Counted from the stretch's first letter, positions 1-10,097 are shown. The stretch: 64,000 bases of DNA from Desulfovulcanus ferrireducens (GCF_018704065.1 NZ_JAGUQP010000010.1:16526-80525), one strand, 5' to 3'. The notes: generated by a model not told the origin, from the sequence alone. Translations and numbers: made by a program.

Positions 1-1
1 T

Positions 2-310
2 ATGATGTCCATGGGTGCTACTACAGCGATGATCCGGCGTATTTTTATGTTTCAGGGGCTGATTATCGGTTTTATCGGCACTAGCCTGGGGTATATCCTG
101 GGTTTGTCTATCAGCTTGCTCCTAAAAAAATATCAGTTTATCAAGCTGCCGGCAGATGTATATTATTTAGATCACCTGCCTGTTCTTCTGGAATGGTCGG
201 ACATGATTGTCATCGGCCTGGTGGCCATGCTCCTTTGTTTTCTGGCCACTATTTATCCTGCCAGACAGGCGGCACGCCTCAAACCATCTGAGGCCTTAAG
301 ATATGAGTGA
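2..310 (+). CDS. LolC/LolE-type lipoprotein-releasing ABC permease, C-terminal fragment
   Basis: This is the last ~102 residues of an FtsX/MacB-family permease whose start lies before the window. Two hydrophobic segments are visible, followed by the cytoplasmic tail [17 protein letters not shown], which is typical of LolC/LolE. The protein would extract lipoproteins from the inner membrane and pass them to LolA, which is encoded at 46600-47232. Its stop overlaps the lolD start by 8 nt (303-310), so the two are translationally coupled. Whether it is LolC, LolE or a single LolCE-type permease cannot be told from this fragment. Confidence 0.88.
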   Translation: MMSMGATTAMIRRIFMFQGLIIGFIGTSLGYILGLSISLLLKKYQFIKLPADVYYLDHLPVLLEWSDMIVIGLVAMLLCFLATIYPARQAARLKPSEALRYE

Positions 311-983
311 TACTTTGTACGTCCTAAAGGGCTTGGGTAAAGAATATAAAACCCCCTCCGAGCAAGTAACGGTGCTCAAGAAGATTGATCTGGAGATCAG
401 GCAAGGAGACAGTGTGGCCATTTTAGGGACATCCGGCTCAGGCAAAAGTACTTTGCTCCATATCCTGGGCACGCTTGATTCTCCATCCTGGGGGAAAATC
501 ACCTTTAGGGGTTATGACCTAACCAAGATTGATGCTAAAACCAAAGCTAATTTACGCAGAAAAGAAATTGGCTTTATTTTTCAGTTTCATCACCTTTTAC
601 CTGAGTTCAATGCCTTAGAAAATGTGGCCATGCCGGCCATTATTTCAGGTATAAAAATGAACATGGCCAGGGAAATGGCTGCCAAAGCCCTGGAGCAGGT
701 AGGTTTAAAGCACCGCATAGACCATAACGTAACAACTTTATCCGGAGGAGAAAGACAACGCGTAGCCATAGCCAGGGCCATCTTACTTAAACCCCGAGTC
801 CTTCTAGCAGATGAGCCAACAGGCAATCTGGATGAAAATACCGGTGAATCCATCAGTCAACTTTTGATTAAATTAAATCAAGACTTGGGCATGACCCTGG
901 TCGTTGTTACTCATAATAATAGTTTGGCCCAAAAAATGAATCAAAAACTAAAACTTCATCTGGGAGTATTGCATGAGATGTAG
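303..983 (+). CDS. lolD: Lipoprotein-releasing system ATP-binding protein LolD
   Basis: ABC ATPase of 226 residues, the usual LolD length. Walker A is GTSGSGKST (about residue 43), the signature is [14 protein letters not shown] (about 146), and Walker B is [13 protein letters not shown]. It powers release of lipoproteins from the inner membrane by the adjacent permease. It overlaps the permease by 8 nt and the bamA ATG by 11 nt, so transport and outer-membrane assembly genes form one tightly packed operon. Confidence 0.95.
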   Translation: MSDTLYVLKGLGKEYKTPSEQVTVLKKIDLEIRQGDSVAILGTSGSGKSTLLHILGTLDSPSWGKITFRGYDLTKIDAKTKANLRRKEIGFIFQFHHLLPEFNALENVAMPAIISGIKMNMAREMAAKALEQVGLKHRIDHNVTTLSGGERQRVAIARAILLKPRVLLADEPTGNLDENTGESISQLLIKLNQDLGMTLVVVTHNNSLAQKMNQKLKLHLGVLHEM

Positions 984-3672
984 GGCACGAACCACAGGAC
1001 CTGCCTTAGGCAGAAAAAGAGTGAGGTTAATCGGCTGGTTCTTTATCCTTTTTCTCTGGCTGACAGCTTCTGCTTATGCCCAGGACCTGACCAAAATCAG
1101 ACTTATGGTCCTGCCTTTTGAAATAAATGCAGGCTCTGACCTGGACTATCTGCGTGAAGGACTGCCCAAGCTCCTGATTCAATCTCTTCGCGAACAGGGT
1201 TTTGTCGTTCAGGATTTTCAAGAGACATTAAAAATAGTTGAAGACCAGCAGGTAGATTATCTGGACCTGGCCACCGTCAAAGACCTGGCCCTGCTGGGGA
1301 ATGCCCAATATGCCGTTTATGGCAATTTCAACCAGGTTGGGGAAACCATCAGCATTGATGCCCGACTGGTTGAAGCTTTTGGACTCAAAACTCCCAGGGC
1401 CCTTTTTGTGGTCAAAAAAGGGACCATCAATATCCTGCCGGCCATAGAAGAATTAGCGGCAAAGATAAAATTAGAGCTGCTCAAGAAAGAACGCATTACT
1501 GAAATTGAGGTCAAGGGAACCAAAATCCTGGATAAGGACGTGGTTTTACTGCGTTTAAAAATCCAGAAAGGTGATATCTTTGACCCAAAACAAATCAATA
1601 CGGAACTAAAGAGACTGTTTGACCTGGGTTATTTTGATGATGTGCAATTCAAGGTAAGCGACCTGCCCGAAGGCAAAAAAATCACCATCATTGTAAAAGA
1701 AAAGCCTTTAATCCAGGCTATTAGCGTTATCGGGGCCGATGCCATTGACGAAGATGATATTTTAGAGGTCATGTCCACCAAAACCGGCTCGGTTTTAAAC
1801 CCCAAGATCCTTGCCGAAGATTTAAACAAAATCCGAGAGTTGTATCGTAAAAAAGGATATTACCAGGCCAAAGTAAGCTATGAACTGGAACAGACCGACA
1901 CCAGACAGGCCCGTTTAAACATAAAAGTCAAGGAAGGGGAAAAATTATATATCAAAAAAATTCGCATCGAAGGGGCCAGACAGCTCGACCCGGATGATCT
2001 CAAGGATCAACTGGCCCTGGCTGAACGAGGCTTGTTTTCCTGGCTGACGGGTAGCGGAGTGCTCAAAGAGGAACTTCTTGAACGTGATGCGGCCGCCCTG
2101 GAAGCTTACTATGGCAATCGCGGCTTTCTTGATGCCCGGGTGGGCCAGCCCGAAATAGAGTTTAAAGATGATGGCATCTACATAACCTTTAAGGTCATAG
2201 AGGGTCAGCGCTACAAAGTAGGTAAAATCGATTTTAAAGGGGATATCCTCGTTAGTGAAGACAAACTAAGGAACATAATCAAACTGGACGACCTGGCCGA
2301 GGAGGATGAATATTTTGATCGCTCGGTCATGCGCCACGATTTACAGGCCCTGGCAGACTATTATACTGATTTTGGCTATGCCTTTGCTGAAAGCGATGTT
2401 AAATTGGACAAAGACAAAAAAAACAATAAGATCAACGTAACTTATATCCTGAACAAAGGGCAAAAAATATTCATCCGCAGAGTGACCATTGACGGTAACA
2501 CAAAGACCAGAGATAATGTAATCCGTAGAGAAATGCGGCTTTCTGACGGTGACCAATTCAGTGGAAGCGCCTTGCGACGATCCAATATTCGCCTCAATAA
2601 ACTGGATTATTTTGAAACCGTAGAAATCGAGACCCTCCCCACAGACAGCCCGGATCAAATGGACTTAAAGGTAAAGGTCAAGGAGAAAGCAACCGGGATG
2701 CTCTCGTTGGGGGCCGGATACTCATCCCTGGACAAGTTCTTTGTTTCCGGTCAAATCCAGGAACGTAATCTTTTTGGCAAAGGATATGTCTTAGGGCTTA
2801 AAGGAACTTTTAGTGGCAGAAAGACAACCTATGATTTTAGCTTCTGGAATCCGCATCTCCATGACTCTAAGCTGGGGATCGGAGGAGACTTATATTTGAT
2901 AGATGAAGAATTCTTTGATTATGACAAAAAATCCACGGGGGGCAAAATAAAGTTTGCCTATCCATTAGGTGAGTACACAAGGCTTTATTGGAACTATCGC
3001 CTGGAACAGTACGCCATTACTAATGTTAGCGATAGTGCAGATGAGGACATTAAAGCTTTAAAAGGCGAAAACTGGGCCAGTGCTCTTTATGTAGCCGCCT
3101 CCAGAGATACAACCAATAGACGTCTTAATCCCTCCAAGGGTAGCATCAACAGCCTATCCATAGAGTATGCTGGCGGCCTAATCGGTGGAGATGATAACTT
3201 TATCAAGTATATCTTCGACAGCAGCATTTATTATCCACTCTTCAAGGAAACAGTATTTCACTGGCATGGTCGAGCCGGCTATGTGACGCCCAATAGCGAC
3301 GATGAAATTCCCTCTTTTGAACGTTTTTATATAGGTGGGATTAATAGTGTTCGCGGGTATCCCGGACGAGAAATTGCGCCTAAATACGACAATGGCGACT
3401 ATAAAGGTGGAAACAAGGTCTTTTTTACCAACTTTGAATACCTTTTCCCATTAAATAAAGAAATAGGCCTTATGGGACTTGTCTTTTTTGATGCAGGTAA
3501 TGCCTGGGATGAAACCGAAGGCATTGACCTTGACTTGTACAAGAGTGTCGGTGCAGGTATTCGCTGGTACTCGCCTCTTGGTCCCCTGCGCCTAGAATAT
3601 GGCTATGGTCTGGATGAACTTGACGGTGAAAAACACAGCAAACTCGAATTTAGTGTTGGTCAGTTCTTTTAG
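973..3672 (+). CDS. bamA: Outer membrane protein assembly factor BamA with N-terminal TolB-like extension
   Basis: Core of the BAM complex, inserting beta-barrel proteins in the outer membrane. After a signal peptide ending ...LTASAYAQ there is an extra domain (about residues 40-170, MVLPFEINAGSDLDYLREGL...) that is not one of the five POTRA repeats. The POTRAs run from about 175 (ITEIEVKG...) to 580, and the barrel has SVRGYPGRE and a C-terminal Phe (FSVGQFF). At 899 residues it is longer than the usual ~800. The ATG at 973 has GGAG six bases upstream. A GTG at 1021 would give a cleaner signal peptide and is the alternative start. It is followed by skp and lpxD. Confidence 0.95.
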   Translation: MRCRARTTGPALGRKRVRLIGWFFILFLWLTASAYAQDLTKIRLMVLPFEINAGSDLDYLREGLPKLLIQSLREQGFVVQDFQETLKIVEDQQVDYLDLATVKDLALLGNAQYAVYGNFNQVGETISIDARLVEAFGLKTPRALFVVKKGTINILPAIEELAAKIKLELLKKERITEIEVKGTKILDKDVVLLRLKIQKGDIFDPKQINTELKRLFDLGYFDDVQFKVSDLPEGKKITIIVKEKPLIQAISVIGADAIDEDDILEVMSTKTGSVLNPKILAEDLNKIRELYRKKGYYQAKVSYELEQTDTRQARLNIKVKEGEKLYIKKIRIEGARQLDPDDLKDQLALAERGLFSWLTGSGVLKEELLERDAAALEAYYGNRGFLDARVGQPEIEFKDDGIYITFKVIEGQRYKVGKIDFKGDILVSEDKLRNIIKLDDLAEEDEYFDRSVMRHDLQALADYYTDFGYAFAESDVKLDKDKKNNKINVTYILNKGQKIFIRRVTIDGNTKTRDNVIRREMRLSDGDQFSGSALRRSNIRLNKLDYFETVEIETLPTDSPDQMDLKVKVKEKATGMLSLGAGYSSLDKFFVSGQIQERNLFGKGYVLGLKGTFSGRKTTYDFSFWNPHLHDSKLGIGGDLYLIDEEFFDYDKKSTGGKIKFAYPLGEYTRLYWNYRLEQYAITNVSDSADEDIKALKGENWASALYVAASRDTTNRRLNPSKGSINSLSIEYAGGLIGGDDNFIKYIFDSSIYYPLFKETVFHWHGRAGYVTPNSDDEIPSFERFYIGGINSVRGYPGREIAPKYDNGDYKGGNKVFFTNFEYLFPLNKEIGLMGLVFFDAGNAWDETEGIDLDLYKSVGAGIRWYSPLGPLRLEYGYGLDELDGEKHSKLEFSVGQFF

Positions 3673-3686
3673 GGAGTGTAAAGTGT

Positions 3687-3744
3687 GAGTTTGGAGTTAA
3701 TTCAAAACTCTCCTGCTCTCAAAATTTTTTCAAACTTCAAACTC
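3687..3744. repeat. Imperfect inverted repeat in the bamA-skp spacer
   Basis: The spacer carries GAGTTTGGAGTT at 3687-3698 and AACTTCAAACTC at 3733-3744, a 12-bp inverted pair with one mismatch. It lies inside an apparent operon, so it could fold in the mRNA between bamA and skp. It belongs to a wider pattern of word-built spacers in this window. Confidence 0.6.
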
Positions 3745-3764
3745 AAACCAAAAGGAGTTTAGCA

Positions 3765-4310
3765 ATGATGAAAAAAATTACCTTGGCTTTAATCTCTATT
3801 CTTTGTTTTTCCAGTTTCGCCCTGGCCCAGACAAAATTGGCCATCATTGATATGAAAGAAGTCATTTCCAAATCAGAACCAGGGCAAAAGGCCATGGAAG
3901 AGCTAAAGAAAAAATTTGACAAAATGAAACAAGGCCTGGACCAAAAGAAACAGGAATTACAAGCCCTGCGTGAAGAACTCCAAAAGCAAAGTCTGGTTCT
4001 TAGCCAGGAAGCAAAACAGGACAAGGAGTTGGAGTTCAAGCGCAAAGTCAGAGACTTTCAAGACATGTTTCAAAATTATCGACGCAAAATCCGTATGGAA
4101 GAAAAGAAACTGAGCGATCCGATCATTGAACAACTCGTTCAAGTAATCAAAGAGTATGGTAAAAAACACAAATATACAGCAATCTTTGATACCAAGTCCA
4201 GCGGACTACTCTACGCTGACGATGCCATAGACATCACCAAGGAGATTATTGTCGAACTCAATCGTGCCTGGAGAACAAAACAAAACTCAAAAACCGGAAA
4301 GAAAAAATAA
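3765..4310 (+). CDS. skp: Periplasmic chaperone Skp/OmpH family
   Basis: Small periplasmic chaperone of 181 residues that holds unfolded outer-membrane proteins on the way to BamA. It has a signal peptide [22 protein letters not shown], then [21 protein letters not shown] and a long charged coiled coil rich in K, E and Q (about residues 40-130), as expected for the Skp tentacles. It lies between bamA and lpxD, the standard gene order. A clear ribosome site, AAAAGGAG, precedes the ATG. Its last base is the first base of lpxD, giving a 1-nt overlap. Confidence 0.92.
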   Translation: MMKKITLALISILCFSSFALAQTKLAIIDMKEVISKSEPGQKAMEELKKKFDKMKQGLDQKKQELQALREELQKQSLVLSQEAKQDKELEFKRKVRDFQDMFQNYRRKIRMEEKKLSDPIIEQLVQVIKEYGKKHKYTAIFDTKSSGLLYADDAIDITKEIIVELNRAWRTKQNSKTGKKK

Positions 4311-5335
4311 TGCTTCTTTCAGAACTAGCGCAAAAATTGGGACTTAAACTCGTAGGCGATGACCTGGAAATAACCGGTGTCAACACCTTGGATAAGGCCA
4401 AAGAAGATGAAATCTCTTTTTTGGCCAATCCAAAATATATACCATTATTAAAAACAACAAAAGCCGGAGCGGTCATTGTCGATGAAGAACACGCCACTAA
4501 ACTTAACCGTGCTTTAATCAGTGCCAATCCTTATCTGGACTTTGTGCGCACAGTACAGTTATTTGCAAAGCCTCAAGGCTCATTTACAGGCCAAAGTCCT
4601 CTCGCTTATATCCATGAAGCTGCCGAAGTCCATCCTTCAGCGACCATCTATCCACATGTCTATATCGGGCCGGGAGCAAGGATTGGAGAAAACACTCAAA
4701 TCTTTCCTTCGTGCTATATTGGCGAAAATAGTGTTATTGGCGATAATTGCATTATTTACCCAAATGTAAGCATAATGGCCAGGACCATAATCGGGAACAA
4801 GGTCATTATACATGCCGGTGTAGTTATAGGTAGTGATGGCTTTGGTTTTGCACAAGGAGAGTTGGGCCTGGAAAAATTCCCTCAGGTTGGACAGGTGATC
4901 ATTGAAGACAATGTTGAAATCGGAGCCAATACAACCATTGATCGTGCGGCCTTGGGTGAAACAAGAATAGGCCAGGGCACAAAAATAGATAACCTGGTCC
5001 AGATAGGACACAATGTTAAAGTAGGCGAAAATTCTATTCTTGTTGCGCAGGTAGGTATCGCCGGCAGCACTACTTTAGGCAAAAACGTAATTCTGGCCGG
5101 ACAGGTTGGAGTAGCAGGGCACCTGGAAATAGGAGACAATTGCCGGGTAGCCGCCCAGGCAGGTGTCGGCAAAACCCTGCCACCGAATACGGACGTAGGG
5201 GGAAGTCCGGCTATGGAGCACAGCGCTTACTTGCGTAGTTCTGTCCTTATGCCCAAACTGCCTGAACTGTTTAAAAAAATCAGGCAACTGGAAAAAGAAA
5301 TTCTGTGCCTAAAAGAAGAAAACAATAAAAAATGA
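4310..5335 (+). CDS. lpxD: UDP-3-O-acylglucosamine N-acyltransferase LpxD
   Basis: Third enzyme of lipid A synthesis, adding the N-linked 3-hydroxyacyl chain from acyl-ACP. The 341-residue protein has the N-terminal uridine-binding domain ([24 protein letters not shown]) followed by about ten left-handed beta-helix hexapeptide turns with the LpxD signature [11 protein letters not shown] and the catalytic-region [12 protein letters not shown]. The C-terminus ends in a short helix ([15 protein letters not shown]). It sits in the order skp-lpxD-fabZ-lpxA. Confidence 0.96.
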   Translation: MLLSELAQKLGLKLVGDDLEITGVNTLDKAKEDEISFLANPKYIPLLKTTKAGAVIVDEEHATKLNRALISANPYLDFVRTVQLFAKPQGSFTGQSPLAYIHEAAEVHPSATIYPHVYIGPGARIGENTQIFPSCYIGENSVIGDNCIIYPNVSIMARTIIGNKVIIHAGVVIGSDGFGFAQGELGLEKFPQVGQVIIEDNVEIGANTTIDRAALGETRIGQGTKIDNLVQIGHNVKVGENSILVAQVGIAGSTTLGKNVILAGQVGVAGHLEIGDNCRVAAQAGVGKTLPPNTDVGGSPAMEHSAYLRSSVLMPKLPELFKKIRQLEKEILCLKEENNKK

Positions 5336-5378
5336 TATCCATGAAAGCTACGTATCACAAATATAAAGGAGACAAGAT

Positions 5379-5843
5379 ATGAAAGGCCCGAGTCACGGTG
5401 AAATTGTAACCAAAGATATCCTGAACCTCCTCCCGCATAGATATCCGTTTTTGCTGGTAGACAGAGTACTGGAATTTGAGCCTTTTAAATATTTGAAAGC
5501 CATTAAAAGTGTTACCATAAACGAACCTTTCTTTCAGGGTCACTTTCCAGCATTTCCGGTCATGCCTGGTGTTTTGATTTTGGAATCCCTGGCCCAGGCC
5601 GGTGGAATTTTAGTGGTCAAAAGCATCCCTGAAAAGATGGAGGGCAAAATATTTTTATTTACTGGCATAGAAAAAGTCCGCTTTCGTCGCTCTGTGTTTC
5701 CTGGAGACCAAATGGTTCTGGAAGTAGGTTATGAAAGGCATAAACTAAATCTGTGGAAAATGAATGCCAAGGCTCTGGTCGATGACAAAGTTGTTGCCCA
5801 GGGCATTCTGACTGCAGCTATTGCCGACCGGGGGGAACAGTAG
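5379..5843 (+). CDS. fabZ: 3-hydroxyacyl-ACP dehydratase FabZ
   Basis: Hot-dog fold dehydratase of fatty-acid elongation, 154 residues. Diagnostic segments are LLPHRYPFLLVDRVLE with the catalytic His, and GHFPAFPVMPGVLILESLAQAGG with the catalytic Glu. It competes with LpxA and LpxD for the same 3-hydroxyacyl-ACP, which explains its place between their genes. The start is preceded by AAGGAGAC. Its TAG stop at 5841-5843 overlaps the GTG start of lpxA by one base. Confidence 0.96.
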   Translation: MKGPSHGEIVTKDILNLLPHRYPFLLVDRVLEFEPFKYLKAIKSVTINEPFFQGHFPAFPVMPGVLILESLAQAGGILVVKSIPEKMEGKIFLFTGIEKVRFRRSVFPGDQMVLEVGYERHKLNLWKMNAKALVDDKVVAQGILTAAIADRGEQ

Positions 5844-6631
5844 TGGCAACTAATATCCATCCTACAGCAATCATACACCCTGGTTGCGAGTTAGGCCAGG
5901 ATGTCCAGATCGGACCTTACGTTATTATTGAAAACAAGACCATTATAGGCGACCGCACCAGGGTTGATGCCTTTGCCCAAGTCAAATCTTATACTCAAAT
6001 GGGCACTGACAACCATATATATTCTTATGCCTGTATCGGAGAGGTTCCCCAGGATTTAAAATTTAAAGGTGAGGAAACCTGGCTTAAAATAGGCAACAAT
6101 AATAAAATCCGGGAATACAGCACGTTAAACAGGGGGACCGGAGAAGGAGGAGGAGTAACCACAATAGGCTCAAACTGTTTTTTTATGGCCTATACCCACG
6201 TGGCTCATGACTGCCACCTTGAGGACGGGGTCATCCTGGCAAATTGTGCAACTTTAGCCGGTCATGTCCATGTAGGACAAAAATCAGTAATCGGTGGTCT
6301 CTCAGCAGTGCATCAGTTTGTCCACATTGGAGAATATGCATTTATTGGGGGTAAAACAGGAGTGGCCCAGGACGTGCCCCCGTTTATGCTTGTAGCTGGC
6401 GAACGGGCCAAGGTTTATGGCCCCAATACAATTGGCCTGCGCAGGGCAGGATTTTCCAAAGAGCAAATATCAGCACTAAAAAAAGCCTACCATACCCTCT
6501 GGCGCTCTGGTTTAACCCAGGAACAAGCCCTGGAAAAAATCCAGGCAGAATTTGGCCAGTTGGACGTAATTCAAAAGTTTGTCCAGTTTGTCAAAAACAG
6601 CCAAAGAGGTGTGGTCTCTCCCAACCCTTAA
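5843..6631 (+). CDS. lpxA: Acyl-ACP--UDP-N-acetylglucosamine O-acyltransferase LpxA
   Basis: First committed acyltransferase of lipid A synthesis, 262 residues, beta-helix fold. The start codon is GTG directly at the fabZ stop. The catalytic region is YTHVAHDCHLEDGVILANC (first His of the AHDCH motif), followed by LAGHVHVG and GLSAVHQFVHIGEYAFIGG, and then the C-terminal helical domain. The presence of a GnnA-like dehydrogenase beside lpxB (37382-38389) makes it worth asking whether this LpxA prefers a 3-amino sugar nucleotide; that cannot be read from the sequence. Confidence 0.95.
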   Translation: MATNIHPTAIIHPGCELGQDVQIGPYVIIENKTIIGDRTRVDAFAQVKSYTQMGTDNHIYSYACIGEVPQDLKFKGEETWLKIGNNNKIREYSTLNRGTGEGGGVTTIGSNCFFMAYTHVAHDCHLEDGVILANCATLAGHVHVGQKSVIGGLSAVHQFVHIGEYAFIGGKTGVAQDVPPFMLVAGERAKVYGPNTIGLRRAGFSKEQISALKKAYHTLWRSGLTQEQALEKIQAEFGQLDVIQKFVQFVKNSQRGVVSPNP

Positions 6632-6633
6632 AA

Positions 6634-7470
6634 ATGTCTGAAAACAAAGTCTTAGGCTTAATTGCCGGCGGGGGCCAGTTTCCTTTTCTGGTAGCTGAAA
6701 ATGCCCAAAAAGAGGGGTTCAGGGTCGTTGCTGTTGGCTTTGTCCATGACACAGACCCGGGCCTTGAAAGCAAGGTCCACTCCTTTCTATGGCTGAAACT
6801 TGGCCAGCTAAACAAGCTGATAAAGTTTTTCAAAAAAAATAATGTCCAAGAGGTAGCCTTTGCCGGCCCCATCAATAAGCCCCGGGCTCTTGATATCAGG
6901 CCAGACCTTAGAGCAGCCAAACTCCTGTTTAAGCTTAAAAGCAAAAACGACGATGCCATTTTAAGGGCAGTGGCAGCTGAACTTGAGCAGGAAGGCCTGG
7001 TAGTTGTTGCGGCCAATAACTTTGTACCCGAACTCATCTCCCCAAGAGGTCAAATAAGCAAAAGGAAGCCAAGTCCTGGAGAAATTCAGGACATCATCTT
7101 TGCCTGGCCCCTGGTAAAAAAGCTTGGCGAGCTAGATATCGGTCAATGCATAGTTGTGCGGGAGCAAATGGTCGTGGCAGTGGAAGGCATGGAGGGAACC
7201 AATGCCACTATTTTACGGGCCGGACAGTTAGCGGGCAAAGGTTGCACGGTGGTCAAGGCATTCAAGCCAGGACAAGACAATCGAATTGACCTTCCCGCAC
7301 TTGGTCCGAAAACCATTGAGGCCATGGTTAAAGCCCAGGCAACCTGCCTGGCCTATGAGGCAGGCAAAAGCCTTTTTTTTGAGCTGGATCAAGCCATCTC
7401 ACTGGCCGACAAGTATAAAATAGCCATTATAGGCGTTGACGAACAGTTATTACAAGGGCTTAAGGACTGA
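6634..7470 (+). CDS. lpxI: UDP-2,3-diacylglucosamine pyrophosphatase LpxI
   Basis: DUF1009/LpxI family, 278 residues, cleaving UDP-2,3-diacylglucosamine to lipid X. LpxI replaces LpxH in alphaproteobacteria and many sulfate reducers. The N-terminal LGLIAGGGQFPFLVAENAQK and the C-terminal domain with VVKAFKPGQDNRIDLPALGP are characteristic. It starts 3 nt after lpxA and is the last gene of this operon. LpxB, the next enzyme, is encoded 29 kb away. It converges with thrC on the opposite strand, with no clear terminator in the 37-bp gap. Confidence 0.92.
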   Translation: MSENKVLGLIAGGGQFPFLVAENAQKEGFRVVAVGFVHDTDPGLESKVHSFLWLKLGQLNKLIKFFKKNNVQEVAFAGPINKPRALDIRPDLRAAKLLFKLKSKNDDAILRAVAAELEQEGLVVVAANNFVPELISPRGQISKRKPSPGEIQDIIFAWPLVKKLGELDIGQCIVVREQMVVAVEGMEGTNATILRAGQLAGKGCTVVKAFKPGQDNRIDLPALGPKTIEAMVKAQATCLAYEAGKSLFFELDQAISLADKYKIAIIGVDEQLLQGLKD

Positions 7471-7507
7471 TTTTTTAAAGTAGCTCACAAGACTCAATCC
7501 CCGAAAA

Positions 7508-8956
7508 TCACCCCTCCTTTTTACTCAACCCCAGTATTTCCACGATTCTATTGCCCACTTCTAAAGTAAACTCTCTACCTTGTAAGGTCTTCTTTTCTTG
7601 TTCGCCAAGGACTTGTCTAGGAGTATTAATAAACTCCTTTTTAGGCTTGATTTCATAGTCAGGAGGAAATGAATCCTCAAAATACATTTGCTGAAAGCCA
7701 ATAAATTTCAGACTATGCGCCGTTGCATCTAAAATAGCCAGCTCATCCTTATCCAAGAGACCGGCCTCTTTTGCCCTGATAAGCCCAGCCAGGCACTCAC
7801 CTCCTTGGGTACAAGCAATGTGCCCGTACCTGTTGGCTAAAAGCATACCTTCGATGATCTCCTGCTCTTCAACCTGGACCACGTTAAATATACCTGGCCC
7901 GCCAACCCGCTCATACTCTTCTACCAAAGCCTTTACCCTGGGGAAAGAGACAGGATTGCCAATCATTGCGGCCTGGGCCACACTTGGACTTACTTTAACC
8001 GGAGCAAACCGGCGCTTTCCAGGTTCCTGGGCGTAATATTTAAAAACCGGATCAGCATGGCTGGATTGGACACCAATAATCCGGGGCAACTCATCTATAA
8101 TGTTTAATTTCTTCAATTTTAAAAATCCGCTCATAATAGCGGTTATATTTCCGGCATTGCCAACGGGCACAAAAACAGCCTTGCCCTGCATATCCCAGTC
8201 ATACCACTGGGCGACTTCATAAGCATAACTTTCCTGACCAAGGATGCGCCAGGCATTTTTGGAATTTAAAAGTGCCACTCGAAAATTATCAGCAAGATAT
8301 TCCACCACCTTCATACAGTCATCGAATACTCCCGGAATCTCAAGCACAACAGCGCCACTACCAAGAGGCTGAGCTAACTGCTGGATAGTAACCTTGCCCT
8401 GGGGTAAAAGAACCACGGACTTAATCGGGTCCCCGACATAGGCAGCATAAAGGGCTGCTGATGCTGATGTATCTCCGGTAGAAGCACAGATAGTCAGGAC
8501 CTGGCCCCAGTTTTTCTTGCGCACCAAAAATTTTAAATAACTAAAGGCACAAGCCATGCCTCTATCTTTAAACGATGCACTAGGATTTTGACCATCGTTT
8601 TTATAGGCTAATGGCTGGCCAATTTTCTTTGTTAAAGTCGGGCTTGAGGTAATAATTGGTGTGTTACCCTCTCCCAGGTAAACAATATCTTCTTCTTCCA
8701 CTACCGGGGCTATAAGCTCATAAAAACGAAAAATGCCTCTTAAGGCGTTCTTTTTTGTCCTGGTTCGCTGATCAAAAATATCCTGCCACTTCTTTCCTGG
8801 TATTTCTTTTAAGTTTTCAAATTTTTTATCGTTTAATAAAAAAACTCCCTTACAGTCCGGACAGGTGTAATACAGTTCGTCTGCCGGGAATTTTTTCCCA
8901 CATCCCAGACAAGAGTATTCCAATTCACCCCGATATTCTGGAAATTCATTGTGCAT
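7508..8956 (-). CDS. thrC: Threonine synthase, zinc-ribbon type
   Basis: PLP enzyme converting O-phosphohomoserine to threonine, 482 residues. The N-terminus carries a rubredoxin-like zinc ribbon (CLGCGKKF...YYTCPDCKG), then YLGEGNTPII and the PLP lysine motif NPSASFKDRGMA, SGDT-like STGDTSASAALY, and the phosphate loop GNAGNITAIMSG. The ATG at 8956 has GGGAG six bases upstream. It appears to be a single gene, set off from the downstream prenyltransferase by a purine/pyrimidine word-rich spacer. Confidence 0.93.
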   Translation of the reverse strand: MHNEFPEYRGELEYSCLGCGKKFPADELYYTCPDCKGVFLLNDKKFENLKEIPGKKWQDIFDQRTRTKKNALRGIFRFYELIAPVVEEEDIVYLGEGNTPIITSSPTLTKKIGQPLAYKNDGQNPSASFKDRGMACAFSYLKFLVRKKNWGQVLTICASTGDTSASAALYAAYVGDPIKSVVLLPQGKVTIQQLAQPLGSGAVVLEIPGVFDDCMKVVEYLADNFRVALLNSKNAWRILGQESYAYEVAQWYDWDMQGKAVFVPVGNAGNITAIMSGFLKLKKLNIIDELPRIIGVQSSHADPVFKYYAQEPGKRRFAPVKVSPSVAQAAMIGNPVSFPRVKALVEEYERVGGPGIFNVVQVEEQEIIEGMLLANRYGHIACTQGGECLAGLIRAKEAGLLDKDELAILDATAHSLKFIGFQQMYFEDSFPPDYEIKPKKEFINTPRQVLGEQEKKTLQGREFTLEVGNRIVEILGLSKKEG

Positions 8957-9096
8957 TATAAACTCCCTTTGATTTATAAGAAGATTAGAAGTCAGGAAGT
9001 TAAGATGTTTGGAGAGTAAGTATTAACTTATTATCTACTCACTCTCTTCCAGACCTCCTATCTTCTTATCTTCCCAACTTCTTCTTCCAGACTAAT

Positions 9097-9966
9097 TCAT
9101 ATTTTAAAAAATAAGTCCCCTAATACTCCGGCAAATAAAACCATAGAGACAAGACCATTTAAAGTAAAAAAAGATATGTTAATCCGACTTAGGTCATCCG
9201 GAGAAATTATAAGATGCTCCACTACTAGAATTAGGGATACAACCCCCCAGGCCACAAAATAAATCCACTGCGCACCGTAGGCGAGACCTGCCAAAGCAAA
9301 AAAAATAACAGTGTTTACATGACTGAAAGCAGAATATCCAAAAGCAGCCTCTATGCCAAATCTGGCCGGTATTGATCTCAAATTCCGGCTCTTGTCAAAG
9401 TCCACATCCTGGATTGCATATAGGATATCAAATCCCGCCACCCAAAAAAGAACACCAAGGGCAACCAGCAGAGGAGTCATATTAAATTCCGGTCTGTAGG
9501 CAATCCATCCTGCAATGGGAGCAAGGCCCAGCACAGAGCCCAGAATATAATGGCATAACCAAGTAAATCTTTTGCTGTAGCTATAAAATGCCGACCATGC
9601 CAGGGCTATAGGAGATAAGTACAAGCAAAGTCTGTTCAGCAATGCACATGACCCAACAAAGATCAAGGCACAAAAGAAAATGAAGACAAGCGTTGCCTTT
9701 ATACTGATTTCCCCCGTGACCAGAGGTCTTGTCCTGGTGCGCTCATTTTGGGCATCGAATTTAAGATCTGCCAACCGATTAAAGGCCATGGCAAAAGATC
9801 GCACAGCCACCATGGCCAAGGTGAGGGCCAAAAACTTCGCAAGACCAGGCCATCCGCCAGCTGCCCAAAAGAGTCCAATATAGGCAAAAGGTAGGGCAAA
9901 TACTGAGTGCTCGATTTTGACCATCCTGGCCAGGATGACTGTCTTCTTGAATATATCTTTGAACAT
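9097..9966 (-). CDS. UbiA-family prenyltransferase, probably MqnP of futalosine menaquinone synthesis
   Basis: Membrane aromatic prenyltransferase of 289 residues with about eight hydrophobic segments. Both Asp-rich motifs are present: NRLADLKFDAQNERTRTRP (about residue 62) and DILYAIQDVDFDKSRN (about 180). UbiA homologues attach a polyprenyl chain to 4-hydroxybenzoate or an equivalent. Since mqnC of the futalosine route is in the same window (42586-43608), I infer the menaquinone enzyme MqnP rather than ubiquinone UbiA. The family assignment is firm; the exact substrate is inference. Confidence 0.85.
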   Translation of the reverse strand: MFKDIFKKTVILARMVKIEHSVFALPFAYIGLFWAAGGWPGLAKFLALTLAMVAVRSFAMAFNRLADLKFDAQNERTRTRPLVTGEISIKATLVFIFFCALIFVGSCALLNRLCLYLSPIALAWSAFYSYSKRFTWLCHYILGSVLGLAPIAGWIAYRPEFNMTPLLVALGVLFWVAGFDILYAIQDVDFDKSRNLRSIPARFGIEAAFGYSAFSHVNTVIFFALAGLAYGAQWIYFVAWGVVSLILVVEHLIISPDDLSRINISFFTLNGLVSMVLFAGVLGDLFFKI

Positions 9967-10097
9967 TTTTAACTTTCCCTCACCCTCTCGCTAGGGCTTG
10001 CTAGTGACACAAAGACCCAAAAAAATTTCCCTGCCAGGGATTTCTGACAAAAAACTCCGGCCTTAACCGACTGTATCAACAGTTAATCATCACAGCT

